Of a stretch of DNA of 64,000 nucleotides, positions 12,734 through 24,310 are shown one piece after another; the stretch's first letter is position 1; every line of letters starts with the position of its first letter. The notes under the pieces are model-generated. The model made no database searches, was not told the DNA's origin, and saw only the letters and a list, made by a program, of their open reading frames with translations. This DNA comes from Adineta steineri (lineage: Eukaryota; Rotifera; Eurotatoria; Adinetida; Adinetidae): assembly GCA_905250115.1 (NCBI GenBank), contig CAJNOI010000126.1, positions 125,018-189,017 on the forward strand. Reading direction: 5' to 3'. The position numbers were made by a program, and so were the translations under genes.

Positions 12734-13895
12734 GAAACAAGATTCCAGTCTTTGTTTGTGTCTTATTTGTTTTATTCCTTATTGTTGTTCATATTAACAA
12801 AAATAAAGATAGATTTTAATGATTTTTTTTATTCAAAAAAAAAAAAATAGAAAATATTCTTCTTTTTCTTTCATATTTACGATGTGAATACAATGTACGA
12901 CGATCATTTTTTTTGGGCATGTTGTCTTCTTCAATTTCTGTTAGAGAATTTGACAAGATTTTATCATTATATATTATGATTAATAGAAAATGATCATATA
13001 ATATTCCTTAGTATATATATTAGAGAGTATTGACATATATCTGAGTTGACTTTTAATATAAATCTTTAAGATATATAGATAATGAATTTAAAGAAAAATC
13101 TAACATTCAGTTTGTTTTGATATAATAAATAAATTTTCGTATTTTATTTCGAATCAAATATATATTTGAAAGATCAATTCAAAGAATGGTAGTTCGATCG
13201 TAAAGGACAAATAAAGTATTTTTATCGTACTGAAAATATAGACGATTAATAATTGTTGATTGACATAGTCTGTTTTTGCAATATCTATGCTTGTTTATTT
13301 TTCTATAACCAGTACTTATCTCGTCTTTCATCAATTTATCATGTTATTTTGTTTTTGTCGTTTTTTACCCATCAACATTAAAGCTGTATTTATCTTCGTT
13401 GAAAGACAGATCTTAATCGCTGATTGTGTGTAACCTCTATTTACTTTTCTTAAATATCATATTTTTTGTGTCTAGCAAAATCAATCAAAACATGTAATTA
13501 CATTTCGACTAGAGATTCAAATTTCTAGTTTTGTTTACAACTTCAATGTAATATATTCCGATCAAGATAACTAAAAATACTAGCAACGTAAATAAATTTA
13601 TATCTAAGTAGTAGTAATATATTCAGAATTTTGCTGAGTTTTAAATTATTCTATTGTTATAATTATGAGATTGAGATCAAGGTTTTATACAATTGAAACG
13701 GTAGTATAAGATGTTGATATGTATATAATAAATCATTCATGATAATATAGATTATATACATTTATTTCGACACCTCTAATAAGTGCTATCTATGTTGTAA
13801 ATAAAAATGCAATTATATTAGATAGAACATGAAAAGATACAAATTATATCAAAATTATTTTATTTAGAAAATAAGCAATAAATGCTTACATATAA
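12734..13895. other. Intergenic between convergent genes
   Basis: Holds the 3' ends of two convergent genes. AATAAA-type signals and a 13-A run lie around 12800-12850. The rest is AT-rich with no coding signal. Confidence 0.45.
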
Positions 13896-15595
13896 TTATT
13901 GAATATTATAACTCTTAGAATCAAAATTCTTCATAAGCAATATATAAACCCATGTAAAACCTGGCCAAATCGCTGTATTTCTTCCGTTAGCATTTTGATA
14001 CCATGAACGACAACCACCACTTTGCCAAACTGTTTTCATCAATTTTGATTGTATATTGTCATTATAACGATTGTTTACATCTTGTTTCACATCAAGAGAT
14101 TGTGCATTGTTCTCATTCATATATAAAAGAGCTTGGGTAATGTATTGTATTTGTGCTTCGATCATGACTATGATTGAATTATGACCAAGACCGGTATTTG
14201 GACCAACAAGAACAAAAAAATTTGGAAAATTTGGTACTGTTACTCCACGGTATGCCTAAAAAATAATTGTTCATTAAAAAATAAATATATTATGAAAAAG
14301 ATACTCACACTTATACTTTCAGACCATTCTTCTGTTAATGATTTACCATTCACTCCGTATACGGGCATTGGAAATGTTTGAACCATATATCCAGTTGACC
14401 ATATAATAATATCTACTGGATATTCATCACCATCATACGTAACAATACAATCAGATTTGATTTCTTTAATACGATTTGTAACTAATTTTACATTCGGTTT
14501 TTGTATTGCTGGATACCAGTCATTAGTAACAAGTGCTCGTTTACATCCAAAATCAAATGGTGGTGTTAATTTCTTTCTCAATTCTTCATCTTTTACATGC
14601 ATTCTAAGATTAAATTTTATCAGATTTTGATAAAGAAAACGAACAGGCAAACGATAAGTAAAAGAAAGAACAGTAGTTTCACGAATCCAATAAATTAAAC
14701 CTCGAACTAATTTTTGAACAATTGGAAATTTTCTATATAGCTTTTTTTCCCATTCACCTATTACTCGATCAGCTCGTGGAACAACCCAACCTGGAGTACG
14801 TTGAAAAACAAGTAACTGTTTAACACCAGTCTTTTGAAGTTCAGGTACAGCTTGAATAGCACTAGCGCCCGTTCCAATCACTGCTACACGCTTATTCTCA
14901 AATTCAAGTGTCTTATCCCATTCGGCTGTATGACACATTCTACCTTCAAATTTATCTATACCAGGTATATCTTTTGGAAATGATGCATTTGATAATGGAC
15001 CGTGACAAGACATTATAAATTTTGCATAAATATGATTTTCTTCACCATTTGATTGTGTTATGACTTCCCATAATTGTTTATCATCTAGCCATTTCATTTC
15101 TGTAACTGTTGTATTAAATTTAATGTGTCGACGAATATCGTATTTATCAGTACAATGCTCAAGATATTGACCTATTTCAGGTTGTCGACCAAAAAAATGA
15201 GACCAGTTTGGATTAGGTTCAAATGAGAATGAATAAAGATTTGATGGAACATCACATGTACATCCCGGATATGTGTTTGCATACCATGTACCACCAATAT
15301 GAGCATTACGTTCGATAATAATAAAATTATCTGTACCTAATTCTCTTAATTTAATAGCCACGCCTAAACCTGAAAAGCCAGAACCAACAATAAGAGTATA
15401 ATATTCATTTTGTTTTGAACTTTTTGTAACATTAAGTTTTCGATTTGATCGTTCTTTATTAAAATTGCATACATCGAAGATTAACCAATAAAAAAATTGA
15501 CCGGTAAAGCCAATGATCACTGTGATACACATTACTACATATGCTGTCACAAGTAGTAATAACATACGATATTTGTCCCATGAACTCTTTTCCAT
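13896..15595 (-). CDS. Baeyer-Villiger-type flavin monooxygenase 1
   Basis: Two exons, 15595-14309 (429 codons) and 14255-13896, 548 residues. Residues about 10-40 form a membrane anchor. GSGFSG (71-76) is the FAD Rossmann motif, followed by GGTWYANTYPGC. The class B monooxygenase fingerprint F-x-G-x3-H-x3-W-D is intact at 216-227, with the NADPH Rossmann motif GTGASA at 241-246. The second exon begins with AYRGVTVPNFPNFF and GPNTGLGHNS, typical of Baeyer-Villiger enzymes. It should oxidise ketones or other soft nucleophiles with NADPH and O2 at a membrane, probably the ER. The ATG directly abuts a splice acceptor (TTTTATTTTAG|ATG). A paralogue lies 0.65 kb upstream in the direction of transcription. 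Ordinary animal FMOs lack this fingerprint, so bacterial or fungal ancestry is plausible but untested. Confidence 0.88.
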
Positions 15596-16248
15596 CTAAA
15601 ATAAAAAAAACGATTATCATATAGGTATAACTATACACGAAGTTGACGAAAAACAAAATGTAATATTTATGTTAGAGAAACACAAAAATATATTTTCACG
15701 GATCAATGCATTTTTATATACGTTCGTACTAAAACCTTATTTCAAAGGTTAGAATAGAAGGAAGAACGGAAGTATTATTTTGATTTTTTCTTTCTTTGTG
15801 ATTTACTTGCAAATATAATGGAAAGAATATTCATACAAAACCCAAGACAAGACTCACATATTGAAACGCATTGGACCTAATCATTGTTTTCTTAAACCTG
15901 GATTTTACGTCAGATTTAATATGAAAGAGAACGAAAATATTATACTTGTGAGTACATTTTTCTATCCAATCTAGTCAGGTCTCACGCAAAATAATTACAG
16001 GAAAAAGGTTATATCTTCCTAAGACATAGAGTACAATCTCAATTTTTTAGTTCTTCGTTAAAACTATAAGAGAATGATCTTTTCTAAAGATAAGCGGCGT
16101 TGAATGTATCTATATAAAAAAAATAAAATTGAAAAATTGTTTAATAGAAAAGAGTTTGTTACATACATTTGTAATAAATGATATAAAATTTTTATTTATG
16201 AGAAAAGGTTTTAAACATTCTTTTCTCAGATAAAAACCATGAAACGGT
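15596..16248. other. Spacer between monooxygenase paralogues
   Basis: AT-rich spacer. A polypyrimidine/AG acceptor abuts the downstream gene's ATG. A TTCGTAC motif near 15724 also occurs near 18082, upstream of the paralogue; the promoters may share it, but one heptamer is weak evidence. Confidence 0.35.
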
Positions 16249-17950
16249 TTATCGTTGAAAAATAAAATTTTTAAAATCAAATGTTTTCATAAGTAATATA
16301 TAAGTCCATGTAAAATCCGGCCAAATAGTTGTATTATTTCCTTTAGCATCTTGATACCATGAATGACAACCACCACTTTGCCATACTGTTTTCTTCAATT
16401 TTGCTTGTAAATTATGATTAAATTTATCATGAACATCGGGTTTCACATCCAAGGTTTGTATATTATTCTCTTGCATGTATAAGAGAGCTTCAGTAATATA
16501 CTGTAATTGTGCTTCAATCATGACTATAATTGAATTATGGCCTAAACCAGTATTTGGACCAAGAAGAAAGAAGAAATTTGGAAAATTAGGTACTGTTACT
16601 CCTCGGTATGCCTAAATGAGAGTAAAATATATTTAGATATATCATCTTATAAAAAATACTTGCTTGCATAGTTTCTGACCATTGTTCCGCTAATGGTTTA
16701 CCATTCACTCCATATATAGGTAATTGAAAATTTTGAACAAGAAAACCAGTTGACCATATAATAATATCTACTGGATATTCATCACCATCATACGTAACAA
16801 TTGAATTAGATTTAATTTCTTTAATACGATTTGTAACTAATTTTACATTCGGTTTTTGTATTGCTGGATACCAATCATTAGTTATTAGAACCCGTTTGCA
16901 ACCTAATTCCCATGTTGGTGTTAATTTCTTTCTTAATTCTTCATCTTTTACATGCATTCTAAGATTATATTTAACAAGTTCAGCATTAACATATCGAGTA
17001 GGTAAACGATAAACAAATGATAATACAGTTGATTCACGTATCCAATAAACCAAAGCTCGAATTAGTTTTTGAATAGCTGGAAATTTTGCAAAAAGTTGTT
17101 TTTCAAAATTAGTCACCTTTCTATCAGCTCGAGGAATAACCCATGGTGGAGTACGTTGAAAAACAAGTAATTGTTTAACACCAGTCTTTTGAAGTTCAGG
17201 TACGGTTTGAATAGCACTAGCACCAGTTCCAATCACTGCTACACGTTTATTTTCAAATTCAAGTGTCTTATCCCATTCGGCTGTATGACACATTCTACCT
17301 TCAAATTTATCAACACCGGGAATATCCTTTGGAAATGATGCATTTGATAATGGACCATAACCAGCCATTACAAATTTTGCATAAATATGATTTTCTTCAC
17401 CATTTGATTGTGTTGTGACTTCCCATAATTGTTTATCATCTAACCATTTCATTTCTGTAACTATTGTGTTAAATTTAATGTGTCGACGAATATCGTATTT
17501 ATCAGTACAATGTTCAAGATATTGACCAATTTCAGGTTGTCGACCGAAGAAGTGAGACCAGTTTGGATTAGGTTCAAATGAGAATGAATAAAGATTTGAT
17601 GGAACATCACATGCACAACCTGGATATGTGTTTGCATACCATGTACCACCAACACGAGCATGACGCTCGATAATAACAAAATTGTCTGTACCTAATTCTC
17701 TTAATTTTATAGCTGCACCTAAACCTGAAAAACCAGAACCAATAATAAGAGTATAATATTCATTTGGATTTGAACTTTTTGTAACATTAAGTTTTCGATT
17801 TGATTGTTTTTTACCGAAACCACATACATCGAAGATTAACCAATAAAAAATTTGACCAGTAATACCTAAAACAGCTGTTAAAGACGCCACGGTATACGAA
17901 CATAATACGTATAACAGTAAGCGTCCTTTTGACGGTGGTATTTCGTCCAT
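16249..17950 (-). CDS. Baeyer-Villiger-type flavin monooxygenase 2
   Basis: Two exons, 17950-16664 (429 codons, exactly as in its paralogue) and 16611-16249, 549 residues. It has the same layout: N-terminal membrane helix, GSGFSG, GGTWYANTYPGC, the F-x-G-x3-H-x3-W-D fingerprint, GTGASA, and an exon 2 with AYRGV and GPNTGLGHNS. The only donor that keeps the frame is GCAAGT, so the 52-bp intron is a GC-AG intron; the paralogue has GTGAGT at the same place. Long stretches are almost identical to paralogue 1 while residues about 265-360 differ strongly, a mosaic discussed in the findings. The ATG directly follows a splice acceptor (TGTTTTCTAG|ATG). All catalytic motifs look intact. Confidence 0.88.
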
Positions 17951-18428
17951 CTAGAAAACAAAAAGAAAAACAACTCATTATTTTTCATACACAAACGTTA
18001 GCCGAAGACAGATCTACTCGTTGCACATTTTAAATATATATATATATATATATCTTTACCTGTATGCGTCATAGAAAGCTTCGTACGAACGCTTCGTTCG
18101 AACGCAACCATATAGTACCCGATTGCCGTTATCAAAGACTAAAGTGCACACTTTTTTTTCTTGTTTTTTCGTTTCTTTTCTATTTTTTCTATTAAATTAT
18201 TGACTTAACTACGTTATAGCTTTTATTTTTATTCTATTCTTTTTCGTCCTCGTTCATGCTACATATAAATCTGATTAATCTTTGTATATGTCAAGATCCC
18301 TATTTGAAAAAAAAATGTTTTGTACATATACAAATAACAGAAGATTTTATGATTGTGAGTCATTTAAAAAATTTAAACATAATAGAAAAATATAACTAAA
18401 AAATAACTATTTTATTTCAATCAATGTT
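17951..18428. promoter_or_regulatory. Upstream region of monooxygenase 2
   Basis: A short (TA)n run (about 18030-18050) and nested palindromes TTCGTACGAA and GTTCGAAC (about 18080-18105) lie 130-160 bp upstream of the start codon. Such dyads suit homodimeric factors. No known site is claimed. Confidence 0.35.
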
Positions 18429-19772
18429 TTATCGAGTCATATTTAAAATAGATCTAGCTTTTCGAAGTAATGGTTTATCAACCATTGTTTGCCCACGAAA
18501 TGTAAATGCACCTTTGCCTTCTTCTTTTTCATGTTTATCATATGCTTCAATTAATTCTTTTGCCCATGCTATACTTGATACTGATGGTGAAAATGCTGCT
18601 TGAACAATTGGTACTTGTTGTGGATGAATAACTTGTTTACCAGTAAAACCCCATGCAGCACCTTGTTCAGATTGTTTTTTTAATCCATCTAAATCTTTAA
18701 AATTAATATAAACCATATCAATTGGTTGAGCATTTTCGAATAAACGACATGTAGTAATTATTTTTTGACGAGCATATGTTAATTCAAATGCTTCAGGTGA
18801 ATAACGACCATTAATACCAACATCAGCTGAAAAATCATCGGAACCAAAAACAACACCTTGTAATGAAAATAAACTTGAAGCAGTAGTGAGAATTGAACGA
18901 AGATCAGCTAAACTTCGTGCACTTTCACAATATATAACTAAATTATATTGACGATTCGACTAAATAGATAAAAATAAGTTTACAATATACATATATATAG
19001 CTCGAAAAACAACTAAAAATTTTGCTAAGCTATCGCTTTTAGAGTCTTATTATTTGAGAATTTAAACATTTGATTTTGTAAATGCAATTCAACTTTCGTT
19101 TTCAATGAACGACAAGAGCTTTTCATATCATAATGACTTTCACTCGGGAATTATTTGATTACGTAAATCATTTCTTTTGAATGCAAGTACTTGAAGTTTT
19201 TCTATTAGAAAAATATCATTTAACCAATCGTATACTTTTACTTCTTTTTTAAGTATCCTCTTTGTCACAGTTACAATAATATTAAATTTCATATTCTCTA
19301 AGTTTGAGTCATATGTAAGAAACTATTGTCTATTAATGATTAAAATTTTGTCATAGAAATTTACACTTACACCAAGACGATCTGCAAGCCATTTCATATC
19401 ATCAATTGAATCAACTTTAGGAACAAATAGACAATCAATTGATGTTGATAGATCTTTTAAAAGTTTAACATCCTCATTGATATGATTCGATGAAACAGCA
19501 TTAATTCTAACACATATTTCTCGAGTAATTTTCGATGCTGATTCGTTTAAATAACGATAGATATTTTCACGTGCTATTTGTTTTGCCGTTTCAGCAACAC
19601 CATCTTCTAAATCAAGTACAACACAATCTGTGTTAGTAAATGTTGGAAGTTTTGTTAATTTTTTCCAATCACTCGAAGGTACTGTCAATACAGCACGACG
19701 AGGTAAACTTCGACCATAAAAAGCTCCTGCTTGACGTATAGCAGCAGCAGCCGCAGCAACAGCACTACTCAT
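18429..19772 (-). CDS. CLYBL: Citramalyl-CoA lyase-like (CLYBL family)
   Basis: Two exons, 19772-19371 and 18959-18429, joined in phase 0 across a 411-bp intron, 310 residues. It matches the HpcH/HpaI-citE family: RRAVLTVPSSDWKKL, VVLDLEDGVAETAK, ICVRINAV, FVPKVDSIDDMKWLADRLGV, GVVFGSDDFSADVG, AAWGFTGKQVIHPQQV. The mammalian enzyme is mitochondrial and splits citramalyl-CoA, protecting B12 from itaconate-derived inhibition. The Ala-rich N terminus with two Arg residues could be a short targeting peptide, but the protein is slightly shorter than the usual 340. The acidic metal/CoA residues appear present. It lies upstream of, and in the same direction as, the two monooxygenases. A functional link is not shown. 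Confidence 0.87.
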
Positions 19773-20877
19773 ATTTATTTTCTATTGGAAACATGTATCA
19801 ATACACATAGTAATGGTCAAAAAGAATTGACCAATCATAGTTGATAGTAGTAACTATACATATGGACGGATTAAATGATCGAAATATAAAGTTTATTATT
19901 ATATGTAAATGAATTAAATAGAGTAATTAATAAGATATATTTTTTGCCTTGATTTGAATGTATATGAGTGACCTCTGTCGTTCGATATCGCTAATGATTT
20001 TTTCTGATTATATCTATAAAAATTATTACAAACGAAGCTTATAAAACACTGTTTATTCCGAAAACTAATTTTTTTTCTAGTGTGAATATTTCATGTAATA
20101 ACAAGCATAAACTGACAACTGAGTCTTTATAGTTAAGGTCTCGATAGATTAGGGTGTGTAATACGGATGTGTGTGAGAACATATTAGATCTTATACGATA
20201 TAAATTATTACAATCAATATAGTTCTATACAAAAAATATGAATTAACTTGTCAATCTAAAAAAGACCATACACGATGAGGTCATACATTTTCCTTTCCTT
20301 GTAGTCTGCCCTTTTTAGTATGATAGAATAATAAATTCTTCACTTTTTTACTTATGCAGTTTTTGTAGATAACTTTTCTAATACTAAAATAATCGTAATC
20401 TAAGTATATCATATTGTTTTAAAACTTATTAGCAATCATATACGATTTAGTCATCTAAAAAAAACTACCAGAAATAAATCTCAAGGCTCCCATGTTTTTG
20501 TAACCTTCTTGACAACATTTGGAATATTATTATTTATAATTCTGTAAATATAACCTTCTGATCGTTTGACGATGATAGTCATCGAACGTCCTTTAAGTTT
20601 ATATTCTAAATCTTACTATACATTCAAATATATATTCTATGAATGAAATGTATTATTTAATCTATCGATATGTCATATTTCGAACAGATAGATTCTTACG
20701 TATAATTGTAAATATCGTGTATATAATACTATTACTGAGCTATAAGTAAAAACGACAGAAAGAAAAACAAAAGAAAAAGAACGAAAAATATCTCTCGCTT
20801 TTCTCTCTCTCTTTTTCTCGCCACTAGTGTCTGACCTCTTTGATTCTTTCACAGTAGCAACGTAAAGAAGAAGAAAT
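19773..20877. promoter_or_regulatory. Divergent promoter region CLYBL / SMYD
   Basis: 1.1 kb between two divergently transcribed genes. A pyrimidine-rich tract (about 20790-20820) is followed by a strong acceptor TTCTTTCACAG ending at 20854, 23 nt before the SMYD-like ATG. This suggests a 5' UTR intron or spliced-leader acceptor. No gene seen. Confidence 0.45.
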
Positions 20878-22632
20878 ATGCAATCGTTGGTTGATCTTGC
20901 ATCGAATATAATTGATCGAGAAGTATTTACTTCATGTACAAATGATTTTTCTCGTATAAAATATCTTCTATCATCTTCTGAATTTACTTCTCTCCTTCAA
21001 AAATCATCATCATCACTCTTAGATGAACAAACAACAAATTTAAAATGCGTAAAAACATCTACGGAATATCGTGAAAAAGGAAATGAAGCATATGCATCTC
21101 GTAATGATCAACTAGCTCTTACATTTTATAATCAAGCAATTCGTTATGCACCATCTTATTCGCGTGAACTTTCACTTGCTTTGGGAAATCGATCAGCAAC
21201 ATTATTTAATCTTAAATATTATGAATTAGCATTACAAGATGTTCATCATGCATTGGATTTTCTATCATCAAATGATGAAGATAATATACGTCGTGATCGT
21301 CTTGAACAACGTTTATATCAATGTCTTAAAAATAAATCAGAAGAAAACCAAACAATTGATGATAAAAATAAACAATTAGATAATGAACTTGAACAATTAA
21401 AATCTAACCAAACATTTAATACTAACTATCCAAGTTTAACATCTTATGCGAATATTCAAATGTCAACAGATCGTGGTCGACATGTTGTTTCTACAAATGT
21501 ATCATCAACATTAAAACCTGGTACAGTTATATTAATTGAACAACCTTATGCTTCTGTTTTATTACAACCAGCATGGTCAACACATTGTCATATGTGTTTA
21601 CGTCGATTGAATCTACTTCTATTTGTTTGTTCTCAATGTACACGAGCAGTTTATTGTTCATCAGATTGTCTTCAACGTTCTATAGTTTGGCATGCATTTG
21701 AATGTCGTCTTACAATTGATCGTCTTGATAAAATGCAATTATTAGCATTACGTTTATTAACAAAAACTGGTTGGCATCATTTACTTAAAAATAAAACACA
21801 TTTTGAAGATTATCTTAAACAAAATCAAATCGATAATCAAAATAAAGAAATATATGAATGGAATAATTATGAAAATATATTAAAATTAGAAACAAATTCA
21901 AACAAACGTTCATATAATGATTTACTTCAACGTTCAATTCAAGCATGTATGATTGGTATGTCTCTTATTAATAATACGTCATTTTCTCAAGAAGCATATG
22001 AAAAATTAGATTATCAAATATATATTTGTTCATTAATTTTATCTCATTTACAATCATTACCATGTAATGCACATGAAATATCGGAATTTATTTATCATCG
22101 TTTAACACCATTATCATCATCTTGTAGTGAAATAGGTGCAGGTATATATGCAACATTAAGTTTATTTAATCATTCATGTAATCCAAATGTAATACGAAAT
22201 TTTATTGGTGATACTGTTATTGTTCGTCTTCTTAGTTCTGTATCATCAAATGATATTGAATTAATGGATAATTATGGTTGTTTATCAGCAACAATGGATA
22301 AAGATGAACGACAAAAAAAACTTAATGAACAATATCATTTTCAATGTCAATGTCAACCATGTATTGAACAATGGCCACATTATGATCAATTACCAGAAGG
22401 AACAGGTGATAAAGATATTAATTCGAAATTATTTGATGAAGCATTTCAACGTTTAATTCAAGGAGATAATCCTCTAAAAGATGATTTAAATATATTTGAA
22501 GAATTTCTTGCACTATGTGATGGACAATTTCAAGAAGATAAAAAGCTGAAAGGAAAAGTTTATAATAATGCACAAGAAGCATATAAACAATGTTTGAATT
22601 TTTTTTCTCATTCATTTCATACAGAAGATTAA
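20878..22632 (+). CDS. SMYD4-like TPR/MYND/SET methyltransferase
   Basis: Single uninterrupted exon, 584 residues. A TPR-like pair of helices lies near residues 60-125 (EYREKGNEAYASRNDQLAL and onward). A MYND zinc finger spans about 238-276 (CHMC, VCSQC, YCSSDC, H-x3-C). The SET core motif NHSCNPN lies near 431-437, with MDNYG at the usual Tyr-Gly motif and a post-SET CQCQPC near 490. This order (TPR, split SET, MYND, SET, post-SET) is that of SMYD4/SMYD lysine methyltransferases. The SET part appears shortened (about 584 against about 800 residues in vertebrate SMYD4). The lack of introns stands out against its neighbours and could reflect an old retrocopy or simple intron loss. Confidence 0.83.
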   Translation: MQSLVDLASNIIDREVFTSCTNDFSRIKYLLSSSEFTSLLQKSSSSLLDEQTTNLKCVKTSTEYREKGNEAYASRNDQLALTFYNQAIRYAPSYSRELSLALGNRSATLFNLKYYELALQDVHHALDFLSSNDEDNIRRDRLEQRLYQCLKNKSEENQTIDDKNKQLDNELEQLKSNQTFNTNYPSLTSYANIQMSTDRGRHVVSTNVSSTLKPGTVILIEQPYASVLLQPAWSTHCHMCLRRLNLLLFVCSQCTRAVYCSSDCLQRSIVWHAFECRLTIDRLDKMQLLALRLLTKTGWHHLLKNKTHFEDYLKQNQIDNQNKEIYEWNNYENILKLETNSNKRSYNDLLQRSIQACMIGMSLINNTSFSQEAYEKLDYQIYICSLILSHLQSLPCNAHEISEFIYHRLTPLSSSCSEIGAGIYATLSLFNHSCNPNVIRNFIGDTVIVRLLSSVSSNDIELMDNYGCLSATMDKDERQKKLNEQYHFQCQCQPCIEQWPHYDQLPEGTGDKDINSKLFDEAFQRLIQGDNPLKDDLNIFEEFLALCDGQFQEDKKLKGKVYNNAQEAYKQCLNFFSHSFHTED

Positions 22633-23553
22633 GTTTTATAAAAATCAACGATTTTTTTTATCTTAATTACTTTTTCTTTTAATAAAAAACACTAAAAATA
22701 TTTATCGATTTCGAACAATTCAATCACTTCTCTCAATTACGACAAGAATGTATTTTCTGTTTTTATCAACAAAATTTGTTTCCACGTTCATCGACACGAA
22801 TGTTTTTCTCATTTCGTCAACAATTTTTTTTATAAACAAAGAGAGAATAGAGCACATCAAGGTACTTGTCACAATAGTGCATGATGATAACACCTAGAAC
22901 GCTCTCGCCTGATTCATGAATTATTGAAATATATTCTCAGCTGTCTTGTTTGTGTTATTAAAAAGTTTTTGTTCTAATAAACTATTATTTCTTTTTCTTC
23001 ATATAACCTTGTTGTACGTAAAATGTCGATGAAATGAGAAGCAAAATTTCTGTCGACGAAAGAGGAAGATACCTACAAAAAATATTCAATATTTCACATT
23101 ACTTGTATAAATCAATCAATGGAAATTATCCTATTGCATATAGACATATAACTTAACCATTGAACAAAGTACTCAGAAAATATCGACTGAGTTTGAATTA
23201 CAAATGAAGGCGAGACGATCGATGAGAAACTTTTGTTATACGATAGTTTTTAATTAAAATGGATATCAGATGTCAGAAACAGTGCACTTGACTATATCAA
23301 TCCTATGATCGTATGTTAAAATAACATTATATGTCAACAAATACAAGATTTTATCAATAATTTCCAGGAAATTGGTTGTTTTGTTCATAGAATATAAAAA
23401 ATTAAGAATTCTTTTTACAAGAATATGTAAATGCTCATTGTGTTTTTCGTAGCTCGATTTCTAGCTATGATATTGTTATGGTAAGAAAAGTAGAACATAG
23501 ATTTAGTCAGGCGAAATGACATGAGTGGAACTTAATACATGAATACAAAGACT
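22633..23553. other. Intergenic up to assembly gap
   Basis: AT-rich 3' flank of the SMYD-like gene. No gene visible before the run of Ns. Confidence 0.45.
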
Positions 23554-23653
23554 NNNNNNNNNNNNNNNNNNNNNNNNNNNNNNNNNNNNNNNNNNNNNNN
23601 NNNNNNNNNNNNNNNNNNNNNNNNNNNNNNNNNNNNNNNNNNNNNNNNNNNNN
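23554..23653. other. Assembly gap (100 N)
   Basis: Exactly 100 Ns, the conventional filler for a gap of unknown size. Sequence, and possibly exons, are missing here. Confidence 0.99.
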
Positions 23654-23776
23654 TTATCAGTTCTGCACATTAGTTTAATGATTTTTTACAAAATGTATGT
23701 ATAATATAAAACCTATTGCATGCAGCATCCATATTGACAGGATATTAATGACTTTCATGTAGTTTATTACATTTAG

Positions 23777-23894
23777 AAGATATTTATGTAGTATTGAAAA
23801 CATGCCCAATACTTGTCTTGATCCACCTGTAAATATAAATGCATGTTCAACTGTTAATTCGATATCATATTGCGATTGTAATGTACTATATTGA
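23777..23894 (+). CDS. Possible orphan terminal exon, Cys-rich
   Basis: After a TTTAG acceptor at 23776, a frame of 38 codons reads as a small extracellular Cys module: YLC...NTC...NAC...YCDC, ending in TGA at 23892-23894. The Cys spacing resembles the secreted proteins of this genome such as the gene at 2830-3507. Any upstream exons would lie in or before the N gap. It is short and could be chance. Confidence 0.25.
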
Positions 23895-24310
23895 TTAAAA
23901 GTATAATCTTAAAACTATTGATCTGACAATATATTTACTTCAACCATAAAAGACTTTGCACCAATATTTTACTATTATAACTGTATATAAATATCAATGT
24001 AAATTTACACTGCGCTTTGATGTAGAATTTCAAAGGCAATAATTTTGTTTAAACATCAAGAAGTTGCATTTGAATTTTTTTGCAATGTAATAGTTTATAA
24101 CAATATTTATTTATCTTTCATTTTTTCTTCAATAACAAATTAAAGAACAATAAAATAACGACTCTGACATATTTGATCACACGATATATTAATAGTACCA
24201 ATATACATAAAAAGGTAAATTTTTCGATGGCGTTTTCTTTCTTTCAAATAGTCTTCGTTGATTAACATTACTTTTCAATTGAATAATACTATTTTGATAA
24301 TAAAGTTTAG
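23895..24310. other. Intergenic
   Basis: AT-rich. Forms the 3' flank of the minus-strand glycosyltransferase. Nothing else seen. Confidence 0.4.
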
